A DNA stretch of 64,000 nt from assembly GCA_004764695.1 (NCBI GenBank), contig SMSO01000035.1:308001-372000 (forward strand), in the 5' to 3' direction. Each line of letters opens with the position of its first letter. The first letter of the stretch is position 1. Source of the DNA: Schizochytrium sp. TIO01. Lineage: Eukaryota; Sar; Bigyra; Thraustochytrida; Thraustochytriidae. The translations under genes were made by a program, and so were the position numbers. Of the stretch, positions 54,976 through 64,000 are shown piece after piece. Below the pieces are notes generated by a model. That model did not search any database, had not been told where the DNA came from, and saw nothing but the letters and a program-made list of their open reading frames with translations.

Positions 54976-55849
54976 GCTGCAGCAAGGACACAAAAGCTTG
55001 CATGGCTTTTATCCACCTGAACAAGTTTTGAAGCTATAGCTGTTCTGTGCCCCTTGGAACTTGTTTGTGTCTCTATCTCAAAGAAAATAGAAGGTATAAC
55101 TCAGTTGCCCACATCTTGTGTTTAATATATCCGTTGAGCAATCTTTTGGCAATGTAGACTTTTATGACGGACACTTTTCAAAATAACCTTATAAGCCTAG
55201 GTATGACAATATTATAAAACCTAAATCCAAGGAAATTCATTAACTCTAACGTTTTGTCATTAAGTACTGAGTGTATAAGCTAATCAGCCTGCACATAGAT
55301 ATGCTTCCTCATCCTGCGTGAAACAAAATCGAAGACGAGATGAGATGCTTTTATTACTATTACTATTACCATTTAATTCATGGATGATCAATCTCCCAGT
55401 TCTGTCCAGCTGGTAAAGCGGTCATGAGCTCTTCGAGCAAAAACAGTGCTCCGGCTTCGTCCTTGCGATGTATTTTGCTGCGTGGCTTATTTCGATTTTC
55501 TTTATTTAAAGCAAATCATATTGGTTACGTGCATTATAGCTTTGGTAGTATTTCATAAAATTAAGAAAGTAATGAGCTGTGTTTAACAATACATGTATTT
55601 AGGAAATGTTATGATGATACTATGGAGACAAGGACTATCCGTGGTTGAATTGAGAAAAGCTGCTCGTACTTTTACAGAAAATTGCAAATCAAAGATTCAA
55701 AGAATCCCCAGGCTCTTTACATGAGCAAGATCCGCGTACCGTACCCGAGGTTCTGAATTTACGAATAAAGTTTCAACATGTGGAAACTCCAAACATCCAC
55801 TACGAACATTGTTAATTTGACTCAAAATCCAACGCAGAAGGCGATCGGT
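54976..55849. other. array spacer C-D
   Basis: 874 bp, promoter of C and 3' flank of D. A short ATT/ACT repeat at about 55350-55370. No gene seen. Confidence 0.6.
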
Positions 55850-57232
55850 TCAACTATTTAATGCAGTCCTCGATAGGTTCTGTGCCATAAATATAACACA
55901 CGTATTACTGAGGTTCTGCATAAAGCTGAGCACGCGAGGCTGTCTTGCTGTCGCTGACAGACTCGCAACGCAATTTAATAGGCGCCGCTGGAGAAAGTCT
56001 TGGCAAAATTCTGCAAAGAGAAGGACAACTCCCCTGAGAAGTAAACTGTTGATGGTCAAATTTTCCGCGAGCTCTTTGTTAACTAAAAGGACGAGGCACG
56101 CTGCGAAAATAATAAGTTTTTCTCCAATAGCTTCATCAATCATATGCATAATTAAGCGTTGATTAGAAAACTCTGAGCGAACAGTACACCACTGGCCAAT
56201 CAAGGTGCTTTCTCCAAACCTTTCCTTGTACTTTGTAGAATTTCTTTGGAAATGACGCATCATGATGATGTTGATGTAGGTTCCGAAAAGTTCTGTGATG
56301 CTTGAAATTGTGATGGCAATATAAAAGGATGATGAAGACTTCACACGAAGAATAGAAATTTGTCCCGAAAAGTAAAAGCAAGTCTTAACGAGGATAGAGT
56401 AAAAGCTAAGTAAATCAGTGGTAGAGCCATGAGTAAAAACCGAGAGAACCATAAAGCTAAGCACGTCTGCAATCAGTAATCGACCAACCAACAAGGATAT
56501 TAAAGGGTATATTAAGCCCGTGACAAGCCACTCAAGAACCGATGAATCTAAATTTGAAGAAATGAAGGAATATTCGAGGATTAACAAAATCGAAGTCCAC
56601 GAGCTAGAAGCCATAAACGTAGCCTTTAGTAGACGATTGAAGGTACTGTCTGGCTCTCCTGCTAAAATCTGAGCAACGAACAGATTACATCCGGATGCTG
56701 CGGCAAATGTAATGGCCAAGTAAAGGAAATTCCAATGTGAGCTCCATGGAAACCCTTGAGATATTGCAATCCCAATGAACGAAATGAAGCAAACAATTTT
56801 GCTGAAAATGATCCAAAAAATTGGTAACCACCCAACTTCGAAATTTCGATACATTGTGATGGATGTTAAAGAAAAACACAAGTATCCTATTGTGTAAAAT
56901 AGCAGTCGAGCATCAAAGGGCCACATATCTCGTAGTTGTTGCAGTGTGAAAGCCATCAGAATATTCATTGCAACAATAAGTATGCTCGAAGGGAGGAGGC
57001 ACAGTTCCCAACGAATCAAATTTTCTAAATCTTGAGTCCATGTTGTTGTCTGGATTGCTCTTTTTCCAAGCTCTACTAAGCTTTGTGATTTAAAAAACCT
57101 TGCACTTGCAGCGGGTGTTTCTGATTCATCACGCTTTGAAGATGTCCTACACACGGGACAACGATGGGCACTAGCTTCGATAATTGATGCATTAGCTTCT
57201 GGAGCAGGTGAAACTTGTGCAGAACTGCCCAT
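55850..57232 (-). CDS. array membrane protein D
   Basis: 460 residues from ATG 57232 (MGSSAQVSPAPEA); the same frame runs 45 codons further upstream but without any ATG (only TTG), so the longer product is not preferred. The N-terminus includes a CPVC pair, then RFFKSQSLVELGKR, TWTQDLENLIRWELCLLPSS. Blocks: GFPWS; LEWLVTGLIYP, GRLLIAD, LSFMVL; ILVKTCFYFSGQISI; loop RLIMHMIDEAIGEKLII, with Ile replacing the second His of HxHDE; RGVVLLFAEFCQDFLQRRLL; QNLSN near the end. Intronless. A GC-rich inverted repeat lies about 240-270 bases upstream. Confidence 0.85.
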   Translation of the reverse strand: MGSSAQVSPAPEANASIIEASAHRCPVCRTSSKRDESETPAASARFFKSQSLVELGKRAIQTTTWTQDLENLIRWELCLLPSSILIVAMNILMAFTLQQLRDMWPFDARLLFYTIGYLCFSLTSITMYRNFEVGWLPIFWIIFSKIVCFISFIGIAISQGFPWSSHWNFLYLAITFAAASGCNLFVAQILAGEPDSTFNRLLKATFMASSSWTSILLILEYSFISSNLDSSVLEWLVTGLIYPLISLLVGRLLIADVLSFMVLSVFTHGSTTDLLSFYSILVKTCFYFSGQISILRVKSSSSFYIAITISSITELFGTYINIIMMRHFQRNSTKYKERFGESTLIGQWCTVRSEFSNQRLIMHMIDEAIGEKLIIFAACLVLLVNKELAENLTINSLLLRGVVLLFAEFCQDFLQRRLLNCVASLSATARQPRVLSFMQNLSNTCVIFMAQNLSRTALNS

Positions 57233-58151
57233 GGTCAAGTTGGGGATTTGCTTTTGCTGCACCACGGACACATCATTTACCAAGTGTAAACTTCGCCCTT
57301 GTATACCATGAAGGCACTTATCACCGGCCCTTGTAAATCTTTGAATAAAGCACAGCGATAGTACCAAAATTCGCCATCAGGAACTTCCGGTTGCCGTAAT
57401 ATGGAATGTTCTCTATTTATTTTTTTAAACTAAAATGTTCTTTTTGAAGATCCGTTACCTTGAAGGTACCGCCGCCGGGTGGGTGCGAAAGTTTCGCACC
57501 CGGTCAGGGATTCTTTTACCTTTAACTGCTACCTAATCCATACCATTGCGATCTAGTAAGTTGAATCTTCAGGAGATACAGTGTGCTGTTGCCTCGTTTG
57601 CGTACTTTATATACTACCTGTGCGAAGGGTAAATGGGATAAATTTATCCTCTCGTTGGTATAGGTTATATAGACCTGCAGTAGAAGTCAACTGTTACAGA
57701 AGGAGACCCAACAGACCCTTGCCTAGACCTTGAAAAAGATACAGTATTATTAAAGTCATTTACACGTAGGAATTTTCGGGGGGATCCATATTTTCTGGTA
57801 TCTAGTCAAGTTCATTTTGCCAATTAATCAAAAAGGTAGAAGCCCAAAGCAAAATGAAAGACCATCAAGGCTTCAAGCAAGGTTTCGAGCGTTAGTCTTT
57901 ATATGAAATGCAACAAGAACATCTCACGTAATCAGATTTCATTTCAATCCTTAAAAAAAGTTCGAACTAGTAGATTTAAAAAACGTATTATTGTTAAGGA
58001 AGTTTTGTACCGGCTACTCTAATTATATCGGCAAATGCTGCTTTTGCTGTGCTTTCCATATTTGACAACATAATGTACCACAATAAATATTAGGAGAGCT
58101 TGGGTGTTTTCTAAAACTCTTCGAGACAATATAACCTTTACAATTTGAGCG
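57233..58151. other. array spacer D-E
   Basis: 919 bp, promoter of D (containing a GC-rich inverted repeat at 57475-57505) and 3' flank of E. No gene seen. Confidence 0.6.
57475..57505. promoter_or_regulatory. GC-rich inverted repeat upstream of array gene D
   Basis: GGGTGCGAAA, one G, then TTTCGCACCC form a perfect 10-bp palindrome at 57481-57501; CCGGGT before and CGG after extend it with a four-base bulge. It is a GC-rich island in AT-rich DNA, so it may be a protein-binding site or leader hairpin. Confidence 0.45.
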
Positions 58152-59513
58152 CTATCGCGATTGTTGCGTAGCGGCCACAAAAAGGCTGCGCGCCATAAAA
58201 ATGACACAAATATTACACACATTCTCTCGAAGTGAGAGAAATTTAGGAACCATAGCGGTAACGGTAAGGCCGGCAACTTTTTGCATAAGTCTACGCTGTG
58301 TAAGATCCTGGAAAAACTCAACCACAATTGTAACAACACCCCGAAGTACAACTGAAGTCATATCCTTGTCAACCGCAGATCTGTATACATCAAGTATAAG
58401 GAGAAGAGATGCTGAGTAGATCACAAGCTTTTCCCCTATAGATTCGTCATGCGTGTGCATAACAAGACGTTGCTCAGCATATTTCGTTCGTGTAGCCAAC
58501 CACTGAGCAAAAAATCCGTCAATGTTTAATGTATCCTCATACTTTCTTGCTGCTGACTTGAAAAACATTGTAAGTTTGCAGTTAATGTACACTCCGAGAA
58601 GCTCGGTTAGGCTTGTGACGGCTAATGCTATGACGAAGGAGTAAGATGAAGTCACGTTCAAGATGGAAACTTGGCCTGCAAAGTAGAAGTTGCTCTTTAC
58701 AAGAATTGTGTAAAAACTCATCAAATCTATGACAGAGCCTTCTGGAAACGTTGAAAGTACCATGAAACTTAACAAATCAGCAACGAGTAGACGACCTAGA
58801 AAGAGTGAAGCAAAAGGGTAGGCTAGCCCTGTTACTAACCATTCTAGCATCCACCCATTTAAATGTGTTGTCATATAAGCGTATTCCATCACAACAAAGC
58901 ACGATGCGAATGATGAACCTAAAGTCAGCACCATTTTAAAAACCATGCTTTTCCAACTTTGAGGTAGACCTGCAAATCCTTGAGCGACTTGAAGATTTAA
59001 AGCTGCTGGCACACAAAAGGCAACGCCTAGAAAAATTTTATCTGTATGCCCTTGCCACGGGAAGCCCTCAATTACTCCAAAAGCTACGATGCCAATGTAT
59101 GAGCCATACTCTACAGCTATGATGCACACTAATATATACCAAGGAATTTGTAAACCTATGTACATATAAAGCATGGTTATCGAAAAACAGATAAAGCCAA
59201 ATGAGAAATGAGTTAAGACAAATTGATCAGCCCATAGGTTTTGCAAGGCACTCTGCATAAGGCCATACAGTGCTACACATGCACAGATTATCAAGATTGA
59301 GGGAATGAGTTTAATCTCCCAGGCTAAGAGATTCAAAATCTCATGTTTCCATGTTGCATGTATCTTAATTCTCTCTCCAAGAGCTACCAAGCTACTGGAC
59401 CGAATAAATCGTTCACTGACTGTGCGACTTAATTGGGTTGACTTTGGTTGCAAGACGTACTCCCTTTCTAATGGATCTCCTTCTGAGGTCGGTGAAACGC
59501 GCGACGACTGCAT
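58152..59513 (-). CDS. array membrane protein E
   Basis: 453 residues from ATG 59513 (MQSSRVSPTSEG). Shared N-terminal motif RFIRSSSLVALGER, then TWKHEILNLLAWEIKLIPS. About ten TM segments. Blocks: GFPWQ; LEWLVTGLAYP, GRLLVAD, LSFMVL; ILVKSNFYFAGQVSI; loop RLVMHTHDESIGEKLVI, the most typical copy; RGVVTIVVEFFQDLTQRRLM; LRENVCN near the end. Its sequence order is close to D, suggesting these two are nearer relatives within the array. Intronless and intact. Function unknown. Confidence 0.85.
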   Translation of the reverse strand: MQSSRVSPTSEGDPLEREYVLQPKSTQLSRTVSERFIRSSSLVALGERIKIHATWKHEILNLLAWEIKLIPSILIICACVALYGLMQSALQNLWADQFVLTHFSFGFICFSITMLYMYIGLQIPWYILVCIIAVEYGSYIGIVAFGVIEGFPWQGHTDKIFLGVAFCVPAALNLQVAQGFAGLPQSWKSMVFKMVLTLGSSFASCFVVMEYAYMTTHLNGWMLEWLVTGLAYPFASLFLGRLLVADLLSFMVLSTFPEGSVIDLMSFYTILVKSNFYFAGQVSILNVTSSYSFVIALAVTSLTELLGVYINCKLTMFFKSAARKYEDTLNIDGFFAQWLATRTKYAEQRLVMHTHDESIGEKLVIYSASLLLILDVYRSAVDKDMTSVVLRGVVTIVVEFFQDLTQRRLMQKVAGLTVTAMVPKFLSLRENVCNICVIFMARSLFVAATQQSR

Positions 59514-61053
59514 TGCTTGTGCATTGCAAAAAACAGTGAAAAGGTAAAGGAGATCTTGGTATTGCTGCTGTCTATTTCACCATTCGAACCCTTTCTTGCG
59601 TCAGAAAACATTAATAGGCAATAAAATACAACATTAAGGCTTACTCTTACGCAGAGAGAGTGTGCCTACTAGTACCTCCTTTTACTTCCAAGCAAACAAT
59701 CAACGGATCACTTGCTTTGAAGACATCTTACAATGTATCTATCCAAAAACGTAGAGACCAACTTGCTGGTCTGCCACGCTACCCCAGGCCGTATTCAGAT
59801 TTTCTTTAAAACTCGAGCCACTTAATACTACAGGAATGTCTTTGGCGAGTCAATTTTTTCCGCTGTGAACTTGCAATCATACAGATTCTCCCCCAACAGC
59901 GATGCAGAGACTTAAAATAATATGTTAGTCGTTATTTCTGTCATGATTGCAAAAAAGGAGCGTAGTCTGAGGACATTTTGAGTTGAGGAAGTTTCCCCTG
60001 CTTACTAGACCATGCTGGCGAATCCCTCACTAGAAAAAGTAGAACCGGTTGGAACTCCACTATCAAGAAGTAGTCTGAGTGAGAATGCTGCATGATGCAT
60101 GTTAGGCAACACAATACCATTGAAATTAATACCAGCATGAGGTTCTCAGGAATAGTTGTTTCCGTTACATAACTCTTCAACCTTTTACACAAGGACAATT
60201 GATCACAAGTGTAAAAAAAACTAGTGGGAGGAAAGTCAATGCCAACTGAGCCCGGGCCAGGAACGAATCAACGATCACCAACTTGCTATAACTTGTGAAG
60301 CCTGATGGAGAAGAGGCTTTATCTTAGAAACCTAGGTAAAACTCAACCTCAAGCGAGAAGTTGTTACACTACCACTGTTGCATACAGTACATGAATGCCT
60401 TTGGCAATGTCTTTGTGTGCGTTTTGCGGACTTGGAAGATTACACACTCAATCAATTTTGAATATGTTACCGTTTTTACCCATCAGTCAACTCGTTCTTA
60501 TTAATTAGCTTGTATTTAAAGAAATAATTAACTTTTAAAAAAAAATCGAAACCCTAAAATAGTTGTTAGTTGCTCACCTCGGCATTTTTGGGCAAACGCC
60601 GGGCAGTCCTCAGCATAGGCGACGGATATTGTAATTTAATCGGAAGACGAGTGAAATTTGATATTTATAAGAACCATTTAGTGACTAAAGATAATTTACA
60701 CAGAGTACTTTAAACCAACAGTTTGAGACGGCAGCCTGCCGATAGCATCATGTACGCGTATTTAGTTTCTGCTTCAATTTGTCGAATGGAAACATCTACA
60801 ATAGTAACAACTGCGATGAAGCATGCACAGGATATTATTAAATAGTGACGAGCTGCTGCATTCTATACTCAATCGTGCAAACAATCTCGATCCTTATTTT
60901 GCCGTACGTGTAAACAACGCAGATACATATCCCTCAATGAAAACTTGAGGTAATCTTCTTTTGACAACAATAACTATTTTCTCAGAGTATGTGATTTTCT
61001 AAACTTTGTGGAAATATAAGTTGTTGTTTGCACGTACAGAAGGTTAATGCTAT
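59514..61053. other. array spacer E-F
   Basis: 1.5 kb. A minus-strand frame at 59941-60198 (85 codons) has one hydrophobic stretch but none of the family blocks; it is not called. Otherwise AT-rich with nothing recognisable. Confidence 0.5.
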
Positions 61054-62483
61054 CTAAGAATAGTTTGCAATAGCAAACAGTTTCCGAGATACAAGAACAA
61101 TGCATAAAAAGTTGACAATGTCTTTAAAATGTGGGAAATATGGACGCAGCCCAACTATACTGATCCCTGCGCACTTTTGCAATATGCGACGTTGGGCAAC
61201 ATTCTGTATGAAATCCAGCACAATTAAAATAGCGCATCGAATGAGAGTGGATCTTTGGAAACTTCCAGCAACTAAAAAGTCTTTGGTCATTTGCAAAGCG
61301 CACGCTGAAAACAAAACGATTTCTCCCCAATTTCTTCGTCATGTATGTGCAGAGCAAGCTTTTGGCGAGAAAGAGATGTACGCACAGTAATCCAGTCCAC
61401 TAAAAGAGGAAACCTTTGGAGATTTCCTTCATAGTATGTATGCGATTTGGCTGCGAAATGTTGCATGGTAGTGATATTGATGTACGTCCCAGAAATCTCT
61501 GCAATAGAATTCATAATTGCCGAAATAAAAAAGGCATCTCTCGACTCTAATTGTAAGATTGCTATCTGCCCTGCGAAGTAATATGTGCATTTTACCATGA
61601 TGGAGTAAAAGGAGAACACATTCTTCGAAGATTTTGATTGGAAAGTAGATAAAAGCAAAAAACTGAGGAAATCGGCAACAATAAAGCGTCCAAATCCTAA
61701 TGATATTGCCGGATAAACGAATCCGGAGACCAGAAACTCCACAACCCAATCATGTGATAATCCACAAAAGTATCCGTATTCTACAATAACAAACATAGAC
61801 ATTGCTGCACTGAAAGCTGTGAACGCACTTACAAAGAGAGAGTGCAACAGGTTCCTTTGCATACTTCCTGTGAGAAATTGAGCAACTTGGGTATTAACAG
61901 CACCTGAACCACCATATACAAGACTCGCAAATAGTACGCTTGTGTGCAATGACCAAGGAAAACCGTGCGCTTTAGCAACACTGAGGAAAGTTACGATTGT
62001 GCAAATTAATGAAGATAGAGTAAGGACGATTTCCCAGAATTTGAAACCAAAATCTCGATACATAATGCCTAATGTAATTGAAAAACATGATACAATTGTT
62101 GAATAAACTACAACAAAATGGTTATCAGTCCAATATCCCGCGCTTTTTCTATACAATAGTTCATCCATACTCAGCAAAAAACATAAAAGCAGAATACTGG
62201 GGAATACTTTGAATTCCCAAACAAGCATGTTCAGAATTTCTTCTTTCCAAGAGTGATGATTGTCAACCAGTTGTCCTATTTCGGCGAGGCTAGCTGATTT
62301 GATGATTTCAAGACTACGATCTGCAAGGCGAAATGACGATGTGGAACGAACAAACTTGTTCGCCCCTTCAGGCGAACCAACAATGTTTTCGGCATGACTT
62401 AACGGTGCGACTTGGGTCCCTCTGGCAGGGCCCCATTGTGCTGCTATTGTAGGGGTCAGATTATTGATCATCTTTTTAAGCAT
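61054..62483 (-). CDS. array membrane protein F, interrupted by a one-base frameshift
   Basis: Minus strand. ATG 62483 (MLKKMINNLTP) opens 398 codons that keep the family order: EIIKSASLAEIG, SWKEEILNMLVWEFKVFPS, GFPWS, VEFLVSGFVYP, GRFIVAD, LSFLLL, IMVKCTYYFAGQIAI. Within the conserved loop (KLALHIHDEEIGEK) the frame then turns into an unrelated tail and stops. Reading resumes in the -1 frame from 61319 (IVLFSACAL...) through IRCAILIVLDFIQNVAQRRI to the stop at 61054. The simplest explanation is one missing A in the run complementary to T 61320-61322. Otherwise it would give about 476 residues. It may be a recent pseudogene or a sequence error. RG and QD of the C-terminal block are RC and QN here. 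Confidence 0.82.
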
Positions 62484-64000
62484 CCACTCTTCTGTTCCTC
62501 CATAATTCGGTTGCCATGAAGCATTTGAAGTTTTGCATAGGCCTCAGAGCGCTCAAATATAATCCAGCAAAGGTTGTTAACGGCATAAAATTGGTACAGA
62601 GGCACGTTCTAAACATTTACTAGGAAGATTGTGGTGGTAGTTAGTACGTTATCTTTAAAAGGTGAAAGGCATTGTGCACTCTGGGTAAAATGTATGAGCA
62701 AGAGTACATGAAATCAGACAGCACACAATGCGTAGGTCTTCGTAAGAAGACAGTACTCACTAGTCCGTCGCTAATTCTAACTGGTAACGTGCAATCATTT
62801 GTCTTTAGATCTCTAGAGAAGTTTTCTTATTTGGGACAAATCCAGTTTATTTTTTAGTTTTGAACGCGGTCTGATTGGTAGATGGCATCAATTCATCACA
62901 CTTTTGCTTTGCCGTGCATTTGCTACTGTACGTTCTTTGTCTTACTTGGTTCATTGCACGTCTTGCGCTTCTTTTGCTTTGGGTGTAGATTATGCATATG
63001 TATTAGAATGGTTGCTTTTTAAACAATTATTTACTACCTTGTTCTATTTTCTAAAACATGACTTTTAGGAAAATAAAACATATATAGAAAAAATGGCATT
63101 TTGTCACTACTACTATTACTATTACTAAGCGCCCAACTACTACAAGAAGAAGAACAAGAAGAAAGAGACCATAAAACGGCGCATGTCTCTTATACACTTA
63201 ACCCCGCTGACAAAGGTGGCTTGCAGCATGTCGATTACAGTAAATAGTAGCTTGTGTCTAATCCTATAATAAGGGCTTTTTCGCTGAGAGCAACTAGGAA
63301 AGGACAGCTTGGTCCTTGATTGCCAATAAAAACTCTTAGAATGAACACTTATACTCCAAGAGACTTGCATTCTATAGGTATCAAGATACCGAATTTAACT
63401 ATTTATAATGAAGCATACCAGTTCGGTTTAACTATAAGTTAGTTCCAGTTAGTGCATTCTATTCAGCGCTTTTGCAAATGTGTTACACGCCTGTCTGGAT
63501 TTGACAGCAGCTCCTTTCCTATGCATGTATCCTCCCACTCGATGTTTTGTTGTCGTTGCAATCGCGAAGTGCGGCTATGGATCGATGCTAGTCACCATTC
63601 AATAGATCGATATAAATTTAACTTTTAAAAAAGAGATGTTTTAAATCCTCCTTTCTTTCCTCTTCTGATATACAATAACATCTAGCATTCTAAAAGAATT
63701 GACTATATATGCATTTCCAATGGTATAATATTTTCAGTGCAGTACGTACAATGGTGGAAAGTTGAAATTGCAAAGGCCGCAGTAAACGGAATATGAATTA
63801 GAAAACTTAAATTTTGCTACTGTTATGGCCTAGGGGCCGATGTAAGCTCACAACATCAAGTAGAAGTACATCGTACCGACTTTTTTTTATGAAGAACAAT
63901 TAATTGTCGGTAGCGAGGAACATGATAGATTTTCTGCTGGAATGTGCAACCTTTCCCCCCTATTTCGGTTGCACGCTCATAGTTTACCTCTTAACATAAG
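62484..64000. other. intergenic to window end
   Basis: Promoter region of array gene F, then AT-rich sequence with ACT/ATT triplet repeats near 63104-63125. Frames at 62672-62857 and 63140-63370 are featureless. No seventh array member is seen, but one could lie beyond the window. Confidence 0.5.

Overview
This is nuclear DNA from a protist-like eukaryote. There are no operons or ribosome binding sites, most genes are intronless, and three genes carry clear GT-AG introns of 104-217 bp. Several products are eukaryote-specific: V-ATPase subunit H, a COPI-associated membrane protein, a Sec14-like lipid-transfer protein, a cytochrome b5 reductase, and mitochondrially targeted GatC and malonyl-ACP transacylase. 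An intron-poor stramenopile such as a thraustochytrid would fit, but that is inference; no rRNA or marker gene settles it.

Layout. 1-5.5 kb: the 3' part of a bacterial-type N,N-dimethylformamidase-like gene, a secreted-domain/7-TM membrane protein, and a 41-residue gene with an acylation-type N-terminus (MGCIQSK). 5.5-9.9 kb: no convincing gene. 9.9-17 kb: COPI-associated protein, a tyrosine-phosphatase-like protein with altered catalytic residues, GatC, a spliced metallophosphoesterase and a spliced thioredoxin-like ER membrane protein lacking the CxxC. 17-27 kb: a 10 kb stretch with microsatellites and almost no coding signal. 27-35 kb: a charged unknown protein, a possible dynactin p24-like protein divergent from a coiled-coil protein, and V-ATPase subunit H. 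36.6-38.7 kb: two adjacent paralogues of a bacterial LiaF-type C-terminal domain. 39-47.3 kb: cytochrome b5 reductase, a malonyl-ACP transacylase interrupted by a one-base frameshift, and a Sec14-like protein. 47.5-62.5 kb: six tandem, same-strand, intronless genes for divergent members of one multi-pass membrane family that I do not recognise, the last with a one-base frameshift.

The housekeeping genes do not form one pathway. The cohesive block is the 15 kb membrane-protein array. Its members share three blocks: EW..(T/S)G..YP with GR...(A/G)D, an HxHDExxGEK loop, and RG......(E/D)..Q(D/N)..QRR. They appear more AT-rich than the housekeeping genes. This array is the best candidate for an undescribed system. 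The LiaF-like pair, the acylated microprotein and the altered phosphatase are secondary candidates.
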